A stretch of DNA of 64,000 bases from Psychrilyobacter piezotolerans (GCF_003391055.1 NZ_QUAJ01000013.1:28126-92125); one strand, 5' to 3'. Numbered from the stretch's first letter, positions 27,799 to 36,800 are shown. Notes: a model not told the origin generated them from the sequence alone. Program-made: numbers and translations.

Positions 27799-29094
27799 AT
27801 GAGTATGAAAAATTTCAAGTTTGTTCTGAAAATGGCTGTAGGAGCTCCTTCTAAATCAATTGTAAAGATAGATGAGGAAGTGAAGAGGGGTCAGTGTATA
27901 GCTGAACCAATTTCATTGGGGTGTAAAATACATTCAAGTGTTAACGGTGTAGTGAAAAAAATAACCGATTCTTATATAGAAATTCAACAAACCGAAGAAA
28001 ATTCAAATGATTATTTAAAAATAAAAGAATGTGAAACTATTTCTGAATATGCATTTGAAGCAGGAATAGTAGGATCAGGAGGGGCAGGGTTCCCTAGTCA
28101 CATTAAATTATCTACAAAACTAAATGGGGGTTATGTATTAGCCAATGCAGCTGAGTGTGAACCTGTATTATCTCATAATGTGGAGTTAATGGAACAAAAT
28201 CCGGAAATTGTAGTGAAGGGTGTTAAATATGCCATGGAATCTACAGGAGCTAAGATGGGTTATATTGCTATGAAGCCTAAGTATCTTAAAGCTGCCATGG
28301 CTATTGGTAAAGTTTTGAAAAACTATGAAAATATAGAGATAAAATGGTTACCGAATATGTATCCTGCTGGAGATGAAAGAGTAATTGTTAGAGAAGTTCT
28401 GGGAATAGAATTACAACCAGGAGAATTACCATCTAAAGCAGATGCTGTAGTATTTAATGTGGAAACGTTAAAGAACTTAGTATTGGCTGTAGAAGACAGA
28501 AAGCCTGTCATCGACAAAGATATTACAGTAGGCGGAAGAGTAGTAAACGCTGAAAAAGGTAAAGTTTTCACAGATGTTCCAATTGGAGCTACTGTAAAAG
28601 AATATATTGAAAAAAGTGGTGGCTACATACTTCCTTACGGAGAGATAGTTGCCGGAGGTCCATTCACTGGAAGTGCTATAACTGAAGATACATCAATAAC
28701 TAAAACTACAGGTGGAATATTAGTGGCAATGCCGTATCCAAAAGATACGAGAAAAGTCGGAATAATCGCTTGTGAATGTGGAGCTGGAGAGGAAAGATTA
28801 ACTGAAATAGCTCACGGTATGGGTGGAGAAGTAGTGGCAGAAGCCAAGTGTAAGAGGATGGTAGAAGTTAATGGCAGATATAGATGCGATAAGCCGGGAA
28901 TTTGTCCAGGACAAGCAGAAAAAGTGTTATTCTTAAAGAGCCAAGGTGCAGAAGTAATAATAACAGGAACTTGCGAAGACTGAACGAATACAGTTATGAC
29001 TGTAGCTCCTAGGTTAGGAGTACCTGTATATCATAGTACCGACCACATACTTCGTGGTGCAAGACACAAAATTTATAGAAGTAAGAAAAACTAA
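27799..29094 (+). CDS. prdC: Selenoprotein PrdC, RnfC-like electron carrier of proline reductase
   Basis: 431 residues when the in-frame TGA at 28981-28983 is read as selenocysteine (residue 395, in CEDU); the frame then runs 37 more sense codons to TAA at 29092. The N-terminus has an RnfC-like biotinyl-like region and a Gly-rich GIVGSGGAGFPSHIK stretch. The tail holds several Cys residues (CECGAG, CRYDK-type, CPG, CEDU). A SECIS-like hairpin follows the TGA. PrdC is thought to pass electrons to D-proline reductase. First gene of the operon. Confidence 0.92.
28984..29020 (+). promoter_or_regulatory. SECIS-like hairpin of prdC
   Basis: Perfect 6-bp stem CTCCTA/TAGGAG (29006-29011 with 29015-29020) closed by a GGT loop. 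The loop begins about 28 nt after the UGA and has G first. These fit the published bacterial SECIS rules (short apical loop with an early G, 16-37 nt from the UGA). A second small hairpin ACAGT/ACTGT lies nearer the UGA. Confidence 0.65.
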
Positions 29095-29153
29095 ATATAT
29101 ATAGAGTTAACTTTTATGTTGATTCAATTTTAAAAGAAAATCAGGAGGGAAAA

Positions 29154-31040
29154 ATGTCAATCACTGTAGAAACTGCAAAAGAACATGCAATGGATCACGC
29201 TGTAAGTTGTTGTAGATTTGAGGCTGGAACAATAATCGAGCCTTCAAATTTAGAGGACCCAGCAATATTCTTTGACTTAGAAGAGTCAGGGTTATTAAAA
29301 TTTGATGAAAACTCATTAACAATAGGTGAGGTTTTAGGAGCAAAATTAATTAAAACAGCAGAAGCATTAACACCATTAACAGCTGATATGTTAGAGGGAC
29401 TTAATGTACAAACTGAAGAGGTAAAAGAAGAAGTTAAGGAAGAAGTAGTAGGAACACCAACAGCAGCTACTGAAGCTGTAGCACCTGCTTCAATGACGAC
29501 ATCATTAAATGGTGGAATGTTAAAAATTCACATAGGTGAAGGAAAAGACATCAACTTAGAAATTCCTATGTTCGCAGCTCAAGGATCAGTAGCGGCGGCA
29601 GCACCAACAGCTAAAATCGTAGAAGTTCAAGAAACTGCTGCAACTACTGAAACAAAAATAGAAGAATTACCTGCAAAGAAGTTAAGAACTTTAACTAAAA
29701 AGCATTTCAAAATAGAGAAAGTAGTATTAGGAGAAGAGACTAAGATAGAAGGAACTACTCTTACATTAAGAAAAGGTATAGAATTAGAAGCTGTAGAATC
29801 TCAAGAATTAGTAACTGCTATGACTTTAGAGATCATAACTCCGGCTGAGTATGATACTTACAGTGAGACTATCATGGACGTTCAACCGATAGCTACAAAA
29901 GAAGATGATAACTTCTTAGGAACAGGAAACACAAGAGTAATCGACGGTGTTATCGTAATGGTAACAGGTGTAGACGAAAATGGAGTACAAATAGGAGAAT
30001 TCGGATCATCTGAAGGAATCTTATCTGAAAACATCATGTGGAACAGACCTGGATCACCTGATAAGGGAGATATCTTCATCAAAACTACAGTTACAATCAA
30101 AGCTGGAACAAACATGGAAAGACCTGGGCCGTTAGCAGCTCATACAGCAAGTGACTTTATCACTCAAGAGATCAGAAATGTCTTAAAGAAAATGGACGAG
30201 TCATTAGTTGTAGAAACTGAAGAATTAGTTCAATTCAGAAGACCTGGAAAGAAAAAAGTAGTAGTAATCAAAGAGATCATGGGACAAGGTGCGATGCATG
30301 ACAACATCATCTTACCTACTGAACCTGCAGGGATCATGGGTGGAAAGCCAAACGTTGATTTAGGAAACTTACCTATCGTATTGTCTCCACTTGAAGTATT
30401 AGATGGAGGAGTTCATGCATTAACTTGTATCGGACCTGCATCAAAAGAGTGTACTAGACATTACTATAGAGAGCCATTAGTAATCGAAGCAATGAATGAC
30501 CCTGAAATAGACTTATGTGCAGTTATATTTGTTGGAAGTCCACAAGTTAACTCTGAAAAATTCTATGTATCTGAGAGATTAGGTATGACAGTTGAAGCTT
30601 TAGACATAGAAGGAGCTATCGTTACAACTGAAGGATTTGGAAATAACCATATCGACTTCGCAAGTCATATTGAGCAAATCGGAATGAGAGGAATGAAAGT
30701 AGTAGGAATGTCATTCTCTGCAGTTCAAGGTGCATTAGTTGTAGGAAATAAATACATGGAACTTATGGTAGACAACAACAAATCTGAAGAGGGAATTGAA
30801 AATGAAGTTCTTGCTTGTAACACATTATGTAAAGAAGACGCTTTAAGAGCTCTTGGAATGTTAAAGTCAGCTATGGGTGGTTCAGAAGTTAAAGGACCTG
30901 AAAGAAAATGGAATCCTAACGTTAAAGAAGCAAACTTAGAAGCTGTAGAAGCTCATTTAGGATCAGACATAGAGAGAGTTTTAAATGAGACTTCTATCCC
31001 TATGAGTGAAAAAAGAGAATCAAAATTAAAAACTAAATAA
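29154..31040 (+). CDS. prdA: D-proline reductase proprotein PrdA (pyruvoyl enzyme)
   Basis: 628 residues. The proprotein is expected to cleave itself between Thr424 and Cys425 in ALTCIGPASKE, leaving a pyruvoyl group on the 204-residue C-terminal subunit. The 424-residue N-terminal part corresponds to the larger subunit. With PrdB it opens the ring of D-proline to 5-aminovalerate. A Glu/Ala/Thr-rich linker (about 95-130) separates N-terminal domains. Strong AGGAGGG site. Codon bias is high, suggesting abundant expression. Confidence 0.96.
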   Translation: MSITVETAKEHAMDHAVSCCRFEAGTIIEPSNLEDPAIFFDLEESGLLKFDENSLTIGEVLGAKLIKTAEALTPLTADMLEGLNVQTEEVKEEVKEEVVGTPTAATEAVAPASMTTSLNGGMLKIHIGEGKDINLEIPMFAAQGSVAAAAPTAKIVEVQETAATTETKIEELPAKKLRTLTKKHFKIEKVVLGEETKIEGTTLTLRKGIELEAVESQELVTAMTLEIITPAEYDTYSETIMDVQPIATKEDDNFLGTGNTRVIDGVIVMVTGVDENGVQIGEFGSSEGILSENIMWNRPGSPDKGDIFIKTTVTIKAGTNMERPGPLAAHTASDFITQEIRNVLKKMDESLVVETEELVQFRRPGKKKVVVIKEIMGQGAMHDNIILPTEPAGIMGGKPNVDLGNLPIVLSPLEVLDGGVHALTCIGPASKECTRHYYREPLVIEAMNDPEIDLCAVIFVGSPQVNSEKFYVSERLGMTVEALDIEGAIVTTEGFGNNHIDFASHIEQIGMRGMKVVGMSFSAVQGALVVGNKYMELMVDNNKSEEGIENEVLACNTLCKEDALRALGMLKSAMGGSEVKGPERKWNPNVKEANLEAVEAHLGSDIERVLNETSIPMSEKRESKLKTK

Positions 31041-31043
31041 GTC

Positions 31044-31083
31044 TAAATTATGAAATATGGAGTTAAATTATGAAATATGGAGA
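31044..31083 (+). repeat. 20-bp tandem duplication over the start of the prdA-prdB intergenic gene
   Basis: TAAATTATGAAATATGGAGT (31044-31063) is followed at once by TAAATTATGAAATATGGAGA (31064-31083). The first copy supplies the GGAG used by the second copy's ATG and creates a seven-codon ORF (31050-31073) whose TGA overlaps that ATG. Confidence 0.85.
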
Positions 31084-31318
31084 CAGATTAGTAAAGATGC
31101 AGGGAATCATAGTACACATTTCAGACGGAGGAGTGGCTATGGATTTAAAGGGTAGGTTAGGTCACCTGACTGTACCTATGAGAATGCTGATAACTGATTA
31201 TGAGTTAAAAGTAGGTCAAGAAGTAGAATTTAACATGAGTTTTCCAGAAGTAATGTCTGGAGAAGTAAATGAAAAATATGTAAGTAATATAGAAAAAAAT
31301 AAAAGAGGAGGAAAATAG
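31070..31318 (+). CDS. Small conserved prd-operon protein (CBO2463/CBO2479-like)
   Basis: 82 residues beginning MKYGDRLVKMQGIIVHISDGG. The sequence suggests a small beta-barrel (GRLGHLTVPMRMLI, VGQEVEFNMSF), OB- or S1-like in feel. A small gene between prdA and prdB is also present in clostridial prd operons; its role is not known to me. The ATG at 31070 has GGAG 7 nt upstream. It ends 1 bp before prdB. Confidence 0.75.
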   Translation: MKYGDRLVKMQGIIVHISDGGVAMDLKGRLGHLTVPMRMLITDYELKVGQEVEFNMSFPEVMSGEVNEKYVSNIEKNKRGGK

Positions 31319-31319
31319 A

Positions 31320-32036
31320 ATGGCAATAAAAGGTATGCAATCGGAAATATTTGTACCGATTACTCCTAAGTCAGTTTGGACACCAGTTACTAAGCCTTTA
31401 AACGAAATGAAAATCGGTTTAGCTACTGCAGCAGGGGTACATTTAAAGTCACAAGAAAGATTTAACTTCGCAGGAGATTTCACATATAGATTTATCCCAG
31501 GAGATGCACCTACATCAGAAATGATGGTATCTCATGGTGGGTATGATAACGGTGACGTAAACAAAGACGTTAACTGTATGTTCCCGGTAGATCCATTAAA
31601 TGAATTAGTTAAAGAAGGATTCATCAAAGAAGTATCAGGAATCCATGCAGGATTCATGGGTGGAGGTGGAAACCAAGAGAAGTTTAAAAACGAAACTGGT
31701 CCTGCCATCGCAGCAAAATTTAAAGAAGACGGCGTAGACGCAGTAGTTTTAACAGCTGGCTGAGGAACTTGTCACCGTTCTGCTGTATTAGTACAGAGAG
31801 CGATTGAGGAATCGGGGATTCCTACAATAATCATCGCAGCATTACCACCAGTAGTAAGACAAGCTGGAACACCAAGAGCAGTAGCACCAAACGTACCAAT
31901 GGGAGCTAACGCAGGTGAACCTAATAACCCTAAGATGCAAAAAGAGTTATTAGTAGCAACATTAGAAAAATTAATGGAAATTCAAACACCTGGTAAGATA
32001 ATATCATTACCATTTGAATATATCGCAAAGGTATAA
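31320..32036 (+). CDS. prdB: D-proline reductase selenoprotein subunit PrdB
   Basis: 238 residues with the TGA at 31761-31763 read as selenocysteine (residue 148) in AGUGTCHRSAV; the frame then continues for 90 codons to TAA at 32034. The region after Sec (GIPTIIIAALPPVVRQAGTPRAVAP) is conserved coding sequence, which supports recoding rather than termination. PrdB carries the active-site selenol that attacks the alpha-carbon of D-proline held by PrdA's pyruvoyl. Together with PrdA it forms the reductase. Confidence 0.95.
31764..31800 (+). promoter_or_regulatory. Candidate SECIS hairpin of prdB
   Basis: CTGTA (31783-31787) pairs with TACAG (31792-31796) around TTAG, about 24 nt after the UGA. 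Weaker than the prdC element, and the loop lacks an early G; the true structure may use additional pairs. Confidence 0.4.
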
Positions 32037-32059
32037 TTTGAATTTTTAGGAGATTATAT

Positions 32060-32821
32060 ATGAAAAGTTTAAAAAGACGTAAGTTGCAAATAAAAGCTTT
32101 TCACATAGAGAGAGTGGTTTCTTCGGAAACCACTTTAATCTCTGGAAATACTCTGTTTCTAGGAACAGATATTAAAAATCCAGAGTTAATATCTCGATTA
32201 AAATATGTGAAAGAGTTAAGAATCGAGTTAATTAAGCCAAACGAAAGAGATAAGTTTGTTAATTCTATTGTGGACTTTATTCCTATTTCAACGAAGGTAT
32301 TGGGTAAAATGGGAGAAGGAATAACTCATACATTGACAGGGGTCAATGTGATGTTAACTGCTATAGATGAAGATAATATTCAAGCAGCAGAATTCGGGTC
32401 TTCAGAAGGAGTATTATCAGAGCAGGTAGTATTTGGAAGAGCAGGAACTCCAAGAGAGGAAGATTTGATCATCCATGTGGATGTGACATTAGTATCAGGG
32501 GGAACCAAGGTTAGAAGTGGAATAGACCAATGTCACGAAATCTGCGACTATCTAGTTCAGCAGATAAGGGATGTTCTGAAAAAGTTAAATGGGAGAGATT
32601 GTACAGATAAATGTGAATTTTTTGACAATATCAGACCAGGAGGGAAAAAAGTAGTTATATTAAAGCAGGTTGCAGGACAGGGAGCTATGTATGATACTAG
32701 GATTTTTTCTACGGAACCATCTGGGTTTACGGGTGGAAAATCTATAATAGACTTAGGCAATATGCCTGTGCTCATAACTCCGAATGAATATAGAGATGGT
32801 GCTATAAGGGCCATGCATTAG
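32060..32821 (+). CDS. prdD: PrdD, homologue of the C-terminal part of the PrdA large subunit
   Basis: 253 residues aligning with PrdA from about residue 180 to the cleavage point: RRKLQIKAFHIERVV, FGSSEGVLSE, GQGAMYD and EPSGFTGGKSIIDLGNMP all match. It stops with DGAIRAMH exactly where PrdA has DGGVHALT before the self-cleavage site. It thus looks like a stand-alone, unprocessed large-subunit piece. The function in proline reduction is unproven in the literature known to me. Confidence 0.88.
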   Translation: MKSLKRRKLQIKAFHIERVVSSETTLISGNTLFLGTDIKNPELISRLKYVKELRIELIKPNERDKFVNSIVDFIPISTKVLGKMGEGITHTLTGVNVMLTAIDEDNIQAAEFGSSEGVLSEQVVFGRAGTPREEDLIIHVDVTLVSGGTKVRSGIDQCHEICDYLVQQIRDVLKKLNGRDCTDKCEFFDNIRPGGKKVVILKQVAGQGAMYDTRIFSTEPSGFTGGKSIIDLGNMPVLITPNEYRDGAIRAMH

Positions 32822-32833
32822 GAGGGGTTAGAT

Positions 32834-33304
32834 ATGGGGATTGGACCTTCAACAAAGGAAACGACACTGCATCATTTTAGAGATCCGTTATTAGATGTGG
32901 TATCCAGTGATCAGGATATAGACTTATTGGGAATAATATTGGTAGGAACTCCTCAAGGGAATGAAGAGAAAAATTTTGTAGGGAAGAGAGCTGCAAATTT
33001 AATCGAAGCCATGAGAGCTGATGGTGTGATTTTTTCACTGGATGGTTGGGGTAATAGTCATGTGGACTATGAAAACACCATGAGAGAGATCGGTGAGAGG
33101 GAAATACCGGTAGTTGGACTTAGCTTTGTTGGAACTCAAGGTGAGTTCGTTGTGAAAAATAAATATATGGACACCATAGTTGATATAAATAAAAGTAAAG
33201 ATGGTATTGAAACAGAGGTTGTAGGAGAAAATAATATGACCCGTTTAGACGCGAAAAAAGCTTTGGCCATGCTAAAGTTAAAAATAAGAAGGGGGAACAA
33301 ATAA
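32834..33304 (+). CDS. prdE: PrdE, homologue of the PrdA pyruvoyl subunit without the Cys
   Basis: 156 residues beginning MGIGPSTKETTLHHFRDPLL, which aligns with CIGPASKECTRHYYREPLV at the new N-terminus of the processed PrdA subunit. The Cys that becomes pyruvoyl is replaced by Met-Gly, so no prosthetic group can form. AGGAGGGG overlaps the prdD stop. Ends one base into prdF (TAATG). Confidence 0.88.
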   Translation: MGIGPSTKETTLHHFRDPLLDVVSSDQDIDLLGIILVGTPQGNEEKNFVGKRAANLIEAMRADGVIFSLDGWGNSHVDYENTMREIGEREIPVVGLSFVGTQGEFVVKNKYMDTIVDINKSKDGIETEVVGENNMTRLDAKKALAMLKLKIRRGNK

Positions 33305-34311
33305 TGAAAATCAACAAACAGATAATTGCTGTAGATTCACACACAATGGGAGAACCAACTAGAATAATCATCAGTGGATTACCAAAAATCCCTGGAAAAA
33401 CAATGGCAGAAAAGAAAAGCTACTTAGAAAAGAATATGGATGATGTAAGAACATTATCTATGCACGAGCCTAGAGGACATGCTGATATGTTCGGTTCAAT
33501 AATAGTTACACCTACAATTGATGAAGCAGATTTAGGAATAATCTTCATGGATGGTGGAGGTTACTTAAATATGTGCGGCCATGGGACTATCGGTGCTATG
33601 ACAGTTGCAGTAGAAATGGGAATGGTAGAAGTTACTGAACCATACACAAATATCACAATGGAATCTCCTGCAGGATTAATAAGAGGTAGAGTTAGGGTAG
33701 AAGATGGAAAAGCATTGGAAGTATCATTTACAAATGTACCAGCATTCTTACATAAAGAAAATGTTAAGATAGACGTAGATGGAATAGGAACTCTTACTTT
33801 AGATGTTTCTTTCGGAGGAAGTTTCTTCGCTATATTAGAAGCTACTCAATTAGGATTAGATATATGCCCGGCGAACACAAATAAACTTTGTGAATTAGGT
33901 GTTAAAATCTTAAAGGCAGCCAATGAGCAAATCACAGTAAAACATCCTGAATTAGACCATATCAAGACAATCGATTTAGTTGAAATATACGGACCTGCAA
34001 AGAGTGAAGATGCTACCTTACAAAATGTCGTAGTATTCGGGGAAGGTCAGGTAGACAGATCTCCTTGTGGAACTGGAACGTGTGCTAAGATGGCAACTTT
34101 ATTCACTAAAGGAAAGTTAGCTAAAGGTGAAAAATTTGTTTACGAGAGTATAATCGAGACTAAGTTCATCGGTGAAATACTTGACACAAATACTAAAGAT
34201 GGAGTACAATATGTAATTCCACAGATTACAGCAAGTGCATATATTACAGGGATAAATCATCTATTGGTAGATCCAACAGATCCATTAAAATATGGATTCT
34301 CATTAAAATAA
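33304..34311 (+). CDS. prdF: Proline racemase
   Basis: 335 residues, normal for the family. Interconverts L- and D-proline, supplying the reductase. Both catalytic cysteines are visible: MCGHGTIGA (about residue 92) and SPCGTGTCA (about 256). The ATG overlaps the prdE stop. The last 19 codons are duplicated 75 bp downstream in the spacer. Confidence 0.96.
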   Translation: MKINKQIIAVDSHTMGEPTRIIISGLPKIPGKTMAEKKSYLEKNMDDVRTLSMHEPRGHADMFGSIIVTPTIDEADLGIIFMDGGGYLNMCGHGTIGAMTVAVEMGMVEVTEPYTNITMESPAGLIRGRVRVEDGKALEVSFTNVPAFLHKENVKIDVDGIGTLTLDVSFGGSFFAILEATQLGLDICPANTNKLCELGVKILKAANEQITVKHPELDHIKTIDLVEIYGPAKSEDATLQNVVVFGEGQVDRSPCGTGTCAKMATLFTKGKLAKGEKFVYESIIETKFIGEILDTNTKDGVQYVIPQITASAYITGINHLLVDPTDPLKYGFSLK

Positions 34312-34329
34312 AATAAATATTGTAGAATA

Positions 34330-34386
34330 AATTATCTGTCGGCAGATCCAACGGATCCATTAAAATATGGATCCGCATTAAAATAA
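34330..34386 (+). repeat. Duplicated 3' end of prdF containing a perfect hairpin
   Basis: 57 bp matching the last 19 codons of prdF (34255-34311) at 50 of 57 positions, in frame up to the same TAA. In this copy two of the changes turn a partial stem into a perfect 9-bp inverted repeat, CGGATCCAT (34352-34360) and ATGGATCCG (34367-34375). Confidence 0.85.
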
Positions 34387-34407
34387 AAAGAACTTAGGGG
34401 GTATGAA

Positions 34408-35286
34408 ATGGTACAAATATTACTGGGGATTTTAGGAATTATGGCTATTTGGTATTTAGTGGTTTTCGCTAAAGACTACAAAGAATTTAAAACGAATAAC
34501 GCTGGAGTGGATGAAGGAAGTACGGCAGCACATGGAGGAATAGCTCTTGGAGTAAATTTCTTCGATACTTTGGGTATTGGTGGATTCGCACCGATGACGG
34601 CTCTTTTCAAACAATTTAACTTGGTTCATGATAGGATAATACCAGGAACTTTAAATACAGCAATGACTATTCCTGTAATAGCTGAAGCTTTTATATTTAT
34701 CAAAAAAGTTGAAGTTGAACCAATAACATTAATATCTATGTTAGTAGCAGCAACTCTTGGAGCTATAATAGGAGCGGGTGTTGTAGCTAAGCTGGATGAG
34801 AAAAAAGTACAATTATACATGGGATCAGCATTAATAATTGTAGTATTGATAATGCTTGCTCAACAATTCGGATTGATTCAAGGCGGAGGAGAAGCAGTTG
34901 GCTTAACTGGAATTAAATTAGTTATAGCCGTAGTTGGAAACTTTATATTAGGAGCTCTTATGACTTTAGGAATAGGTCTATATGCCCCTTGTATGGCTTT
35001 AGTTTACGCTTTAGGTTTAAGTCCATTAGTGGCATTCCCAGTTATGATGGGTTCTTGTGCATACCTTATGCCGGCAGCAAGTGTAAAGTTTATTAAGGCA
35101 GGAGCTTATAATAGAAAAGCAACTTTAATGAATGCTACAATTGGTGTTGTAGGAGTAATTGTTGCGGCTTACTTAGTAACAGGATTATCTATAGCAATGT
35201 TAACTAAGGTAGTTATAGCAGTAGTATTATATACAGCTATTAAATTACTAAAGGATTCAAGAAAGGTCGTTTCAGTAGCAGCTTAA
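34408..35286 (+). CDS. TauE/SafE-family membrane permease in the prd operon
   Basis: 292 residues, about eight transmembrane segments, with the duplicated-half layout of TauE/SafE proteins (GVNFFDTLGIGGFAPMTALF; LGALMTLGIGLYAPCMALVYALGL). Relatives export sulfite or sulfonates. It follows prdF without a terminator between them and has a terminator after it, so it belongs to the operon. Its substrate here is unknown; exporting a product of proline metabolism such as 5-aminovalerate would be a guess. Confidence 0.75.
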   Translation: MVQILLGILGIMAIWYLVVFAKDYKEFKTNNAGVDEGSTAAHGGIALGVNFFDTLGIGGFAPMTALFKQFNLVHDRIIPGTLNTAMTIPVIAEAFIFIKKVEVEPITLISMLVAATLGAIIGAGVVAKLDEKKVQLYMGSALIIVVLIMLAQQFGLIQGGGEAVGLTGIKLVIAVVGNFILGALMTLGIGLYAPCMALVYALGLSPLVAFPVMMGSCAYLMPAASVKFIKAGAYNRKATLMNATIGVVGVIVAAYLVTGLSIAMLTKVVIAVVLYTAIKLLKDSRKVVSVAA

Positions 35287-35327
35287 TCATTAATTGGATA
35301 TATTCCAAATTTGGTTTAATTCAATTT

Positions 35328-35377
35328 AACCTTCCCAGTTATTAGAGATACACTCTATTAACTGGGAAGGTTTTTTT
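35328..35377 (+). terminator. Intrinsic terminator of the prd operon
   Basis: AACCTTCCCAGTTA pairs with TAACTGGGAAGGTT around a partly paired loop, then seven T. The sequence from 35378 to 35636 is AT-rich and shows no gene. Confidence 0.88.
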
Positions 35378-35636
35378 ATTATTCATTTTTATAATAAAGC
35401 ATATTTTTATATGATATAACATCTATATTGATAAAGTATAGCTTGCAAAAATATTTTAGACTGTTTTTTTTTAAAAAATGAGAGGTAATTCATTAGGAAG
35501 GGATTGAGTATATTAATGGAGCAAAATTTAAAATCCATAATTTAAAATTTTTCCAACAAAAAATCATTTTCTTGATATAAGTGTACAATAATTGCTCACA
35601 AAAAGATGAAAAAATGATCTTTTTTCAATATTTTTG

Positions 35637-35666
35637 TTGACTTTTTCAGTGAAAAAGGGTTATATT
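35637..35666 (+). promoter_or_regulatory. gap promoter
   Basis: TTGACT (35637-35642), 18-bp spacer, TATATT (35661-35666), 40 bp before the gap start. Confidence 0.65.
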
Positions 35667-35705
35667 GAGATGTAAAAAATTTAAATATATTCTCAAGGGG
35701 GAAAG

Positions 35706-36713
35706 ATGTCAGTAAAAGTAGCAATAAATGGTTTTGGAAGAATTGGAAGGTTAGCGTTAAGAGTGATGGAAGATGACCCCGAATTTGAGGTAGTAGCAAT
35801 AAATAGTATGAGTGGACCGGAGACTGCAGCATACCTGTTAAAATATGATACTGCCCAGGGAAGATTCAAAGAAGATTTGGTAAAGTATACAGAGGATGCA
35901 ATAGTGATAGACGGCAGGGAAGTAGCTGTATTTACTGAAAGGGAAGCGGTAAATTTACCATGGGGAGAATTAGGAATAGATGTAGTTCTGGAATGCAGCG
36001 GGTTCTATACTTCAAAGGAAAAATCACAGGCTCATATAGATGCAGGAGCAAAAAAAGTAGTCATATCAGCACCAGCTTCAGGAGATATGAAAACGGTTGT
36101 ATACAATGTAAATGATGATATTTTAGACGGAAGCGAAACGATAATATCAGGAGCCTCTTGTACAACCAACTGTTTAGCTCCAATCGTAAAAGTTTTGGAT
36201 GATAAATTTGGCATAATAAGAGGATATATGACAACTGTTCATGCTTTTACAAACGATCAAAATACCCTGGATGGATCTCATAAAAAGGGAATTCACTCAA
36301 GAAGGGGAAGGACAGCAGCAGGAAATATGGTTCCTACAACAACAGGAGCAGCAACTGCTTTAGGTAAAGTAATTCCGCATTTAGATGGGAAGTTGGGAGG
36401 AGCAGCCATAAGGGTGCCTACTGTAACTGGTTCTTGTATAGATCTCATGGTTAGATTAAAAACTAAGGTTGAAGCAGAGGACATCAATAGAGCGATGAAA
36501 GAAGCATCCAACGAAACCTTGGGATATACAGAAGATCCAATCGTTTCTTCAGATTGTATAGGGATGCATTACGGGTCTTTATTTGATTCACAATGTACAA
36601 CGGTTATGACAGTAGACGGATATCAAATAATAAAAGTTTTGGCCTGGTATGACAATGAAATGTCTTACACTGCTCAATTAGTGAGAACTTGTAAAAAAAT
36701 ATCAAATATATAA
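35706..36713 (+). CDS. gap: Glyceraldehyde-3-phosphate dehydrogenase
   Basis: 335 residues. NAD(P)-dependent oxidation of glyceraldehyde-3-phosphate to 1,3-bisphosphoglycerate. Rossmann GFGRIGR at 9-15; catalytic Cys152 in [21 protein letters not shown] and WYDNEMSY conserved. The acidic residue that normally follows Asn in the coenzyme pocket (AIND) is Ser here (AINSMSG, about 31-37), which may relax preference for NAD over NADP. Own promoter and terminator. Confidence 0.97.
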   Translation: MSVKVAINGFGRIGRLALRVMEDDPEFEVVAINSMSGPETAAYLLKYDTAQGRFKEDLVKYTEDAIVIDGREVAVFTEREAVNLPWGELGIDVVLECSGFYTSKEKSQAHIDAGAKKVVISAPASGDMKTVVYNVNDDILDGSETIISGASCTTNCLAPIVKVLDDKFGIIRGYMTTVHAFTNDQNTLDGSHKKGIHSRRGRTAAGNMVPTTTGAATALGKVIPHLDGKLGGAAIRVPTVTGSCIDLMVRLKTKVEAEDINRAMKEASNETLGYTEDPIVSSDCIGMHYGSLFDSQCTTVMTVDGYQIIKVLAWYDNEMSYTAQLVRTCKKISNI

Positions 36714-36720
36714 AAATTAC

Positions 36721-36756
36721 GGCCTCCTAACTATGTGAATAGAAAGGAGGTTTTTA
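36721..36756 (+). terminator. Intrinsic terminator after gap
   Basis: GCCTCCT and AGGAGG arms with a 16-nt loop followed by TTTTTATTAT. Confidence 0.65.
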
Positions 36757-36800
36757 TTATATAAAAATTTATGGTATATCTATATTAGGAGGGGATTCTG

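Noticed and set aside
28978..28983. prdC as a frameshifted or truncated pseudogene ending at TGA
   Set aside because: The frame continues with conserved sequence and a SECIS-like hairpin; a Sec codon explains it better.
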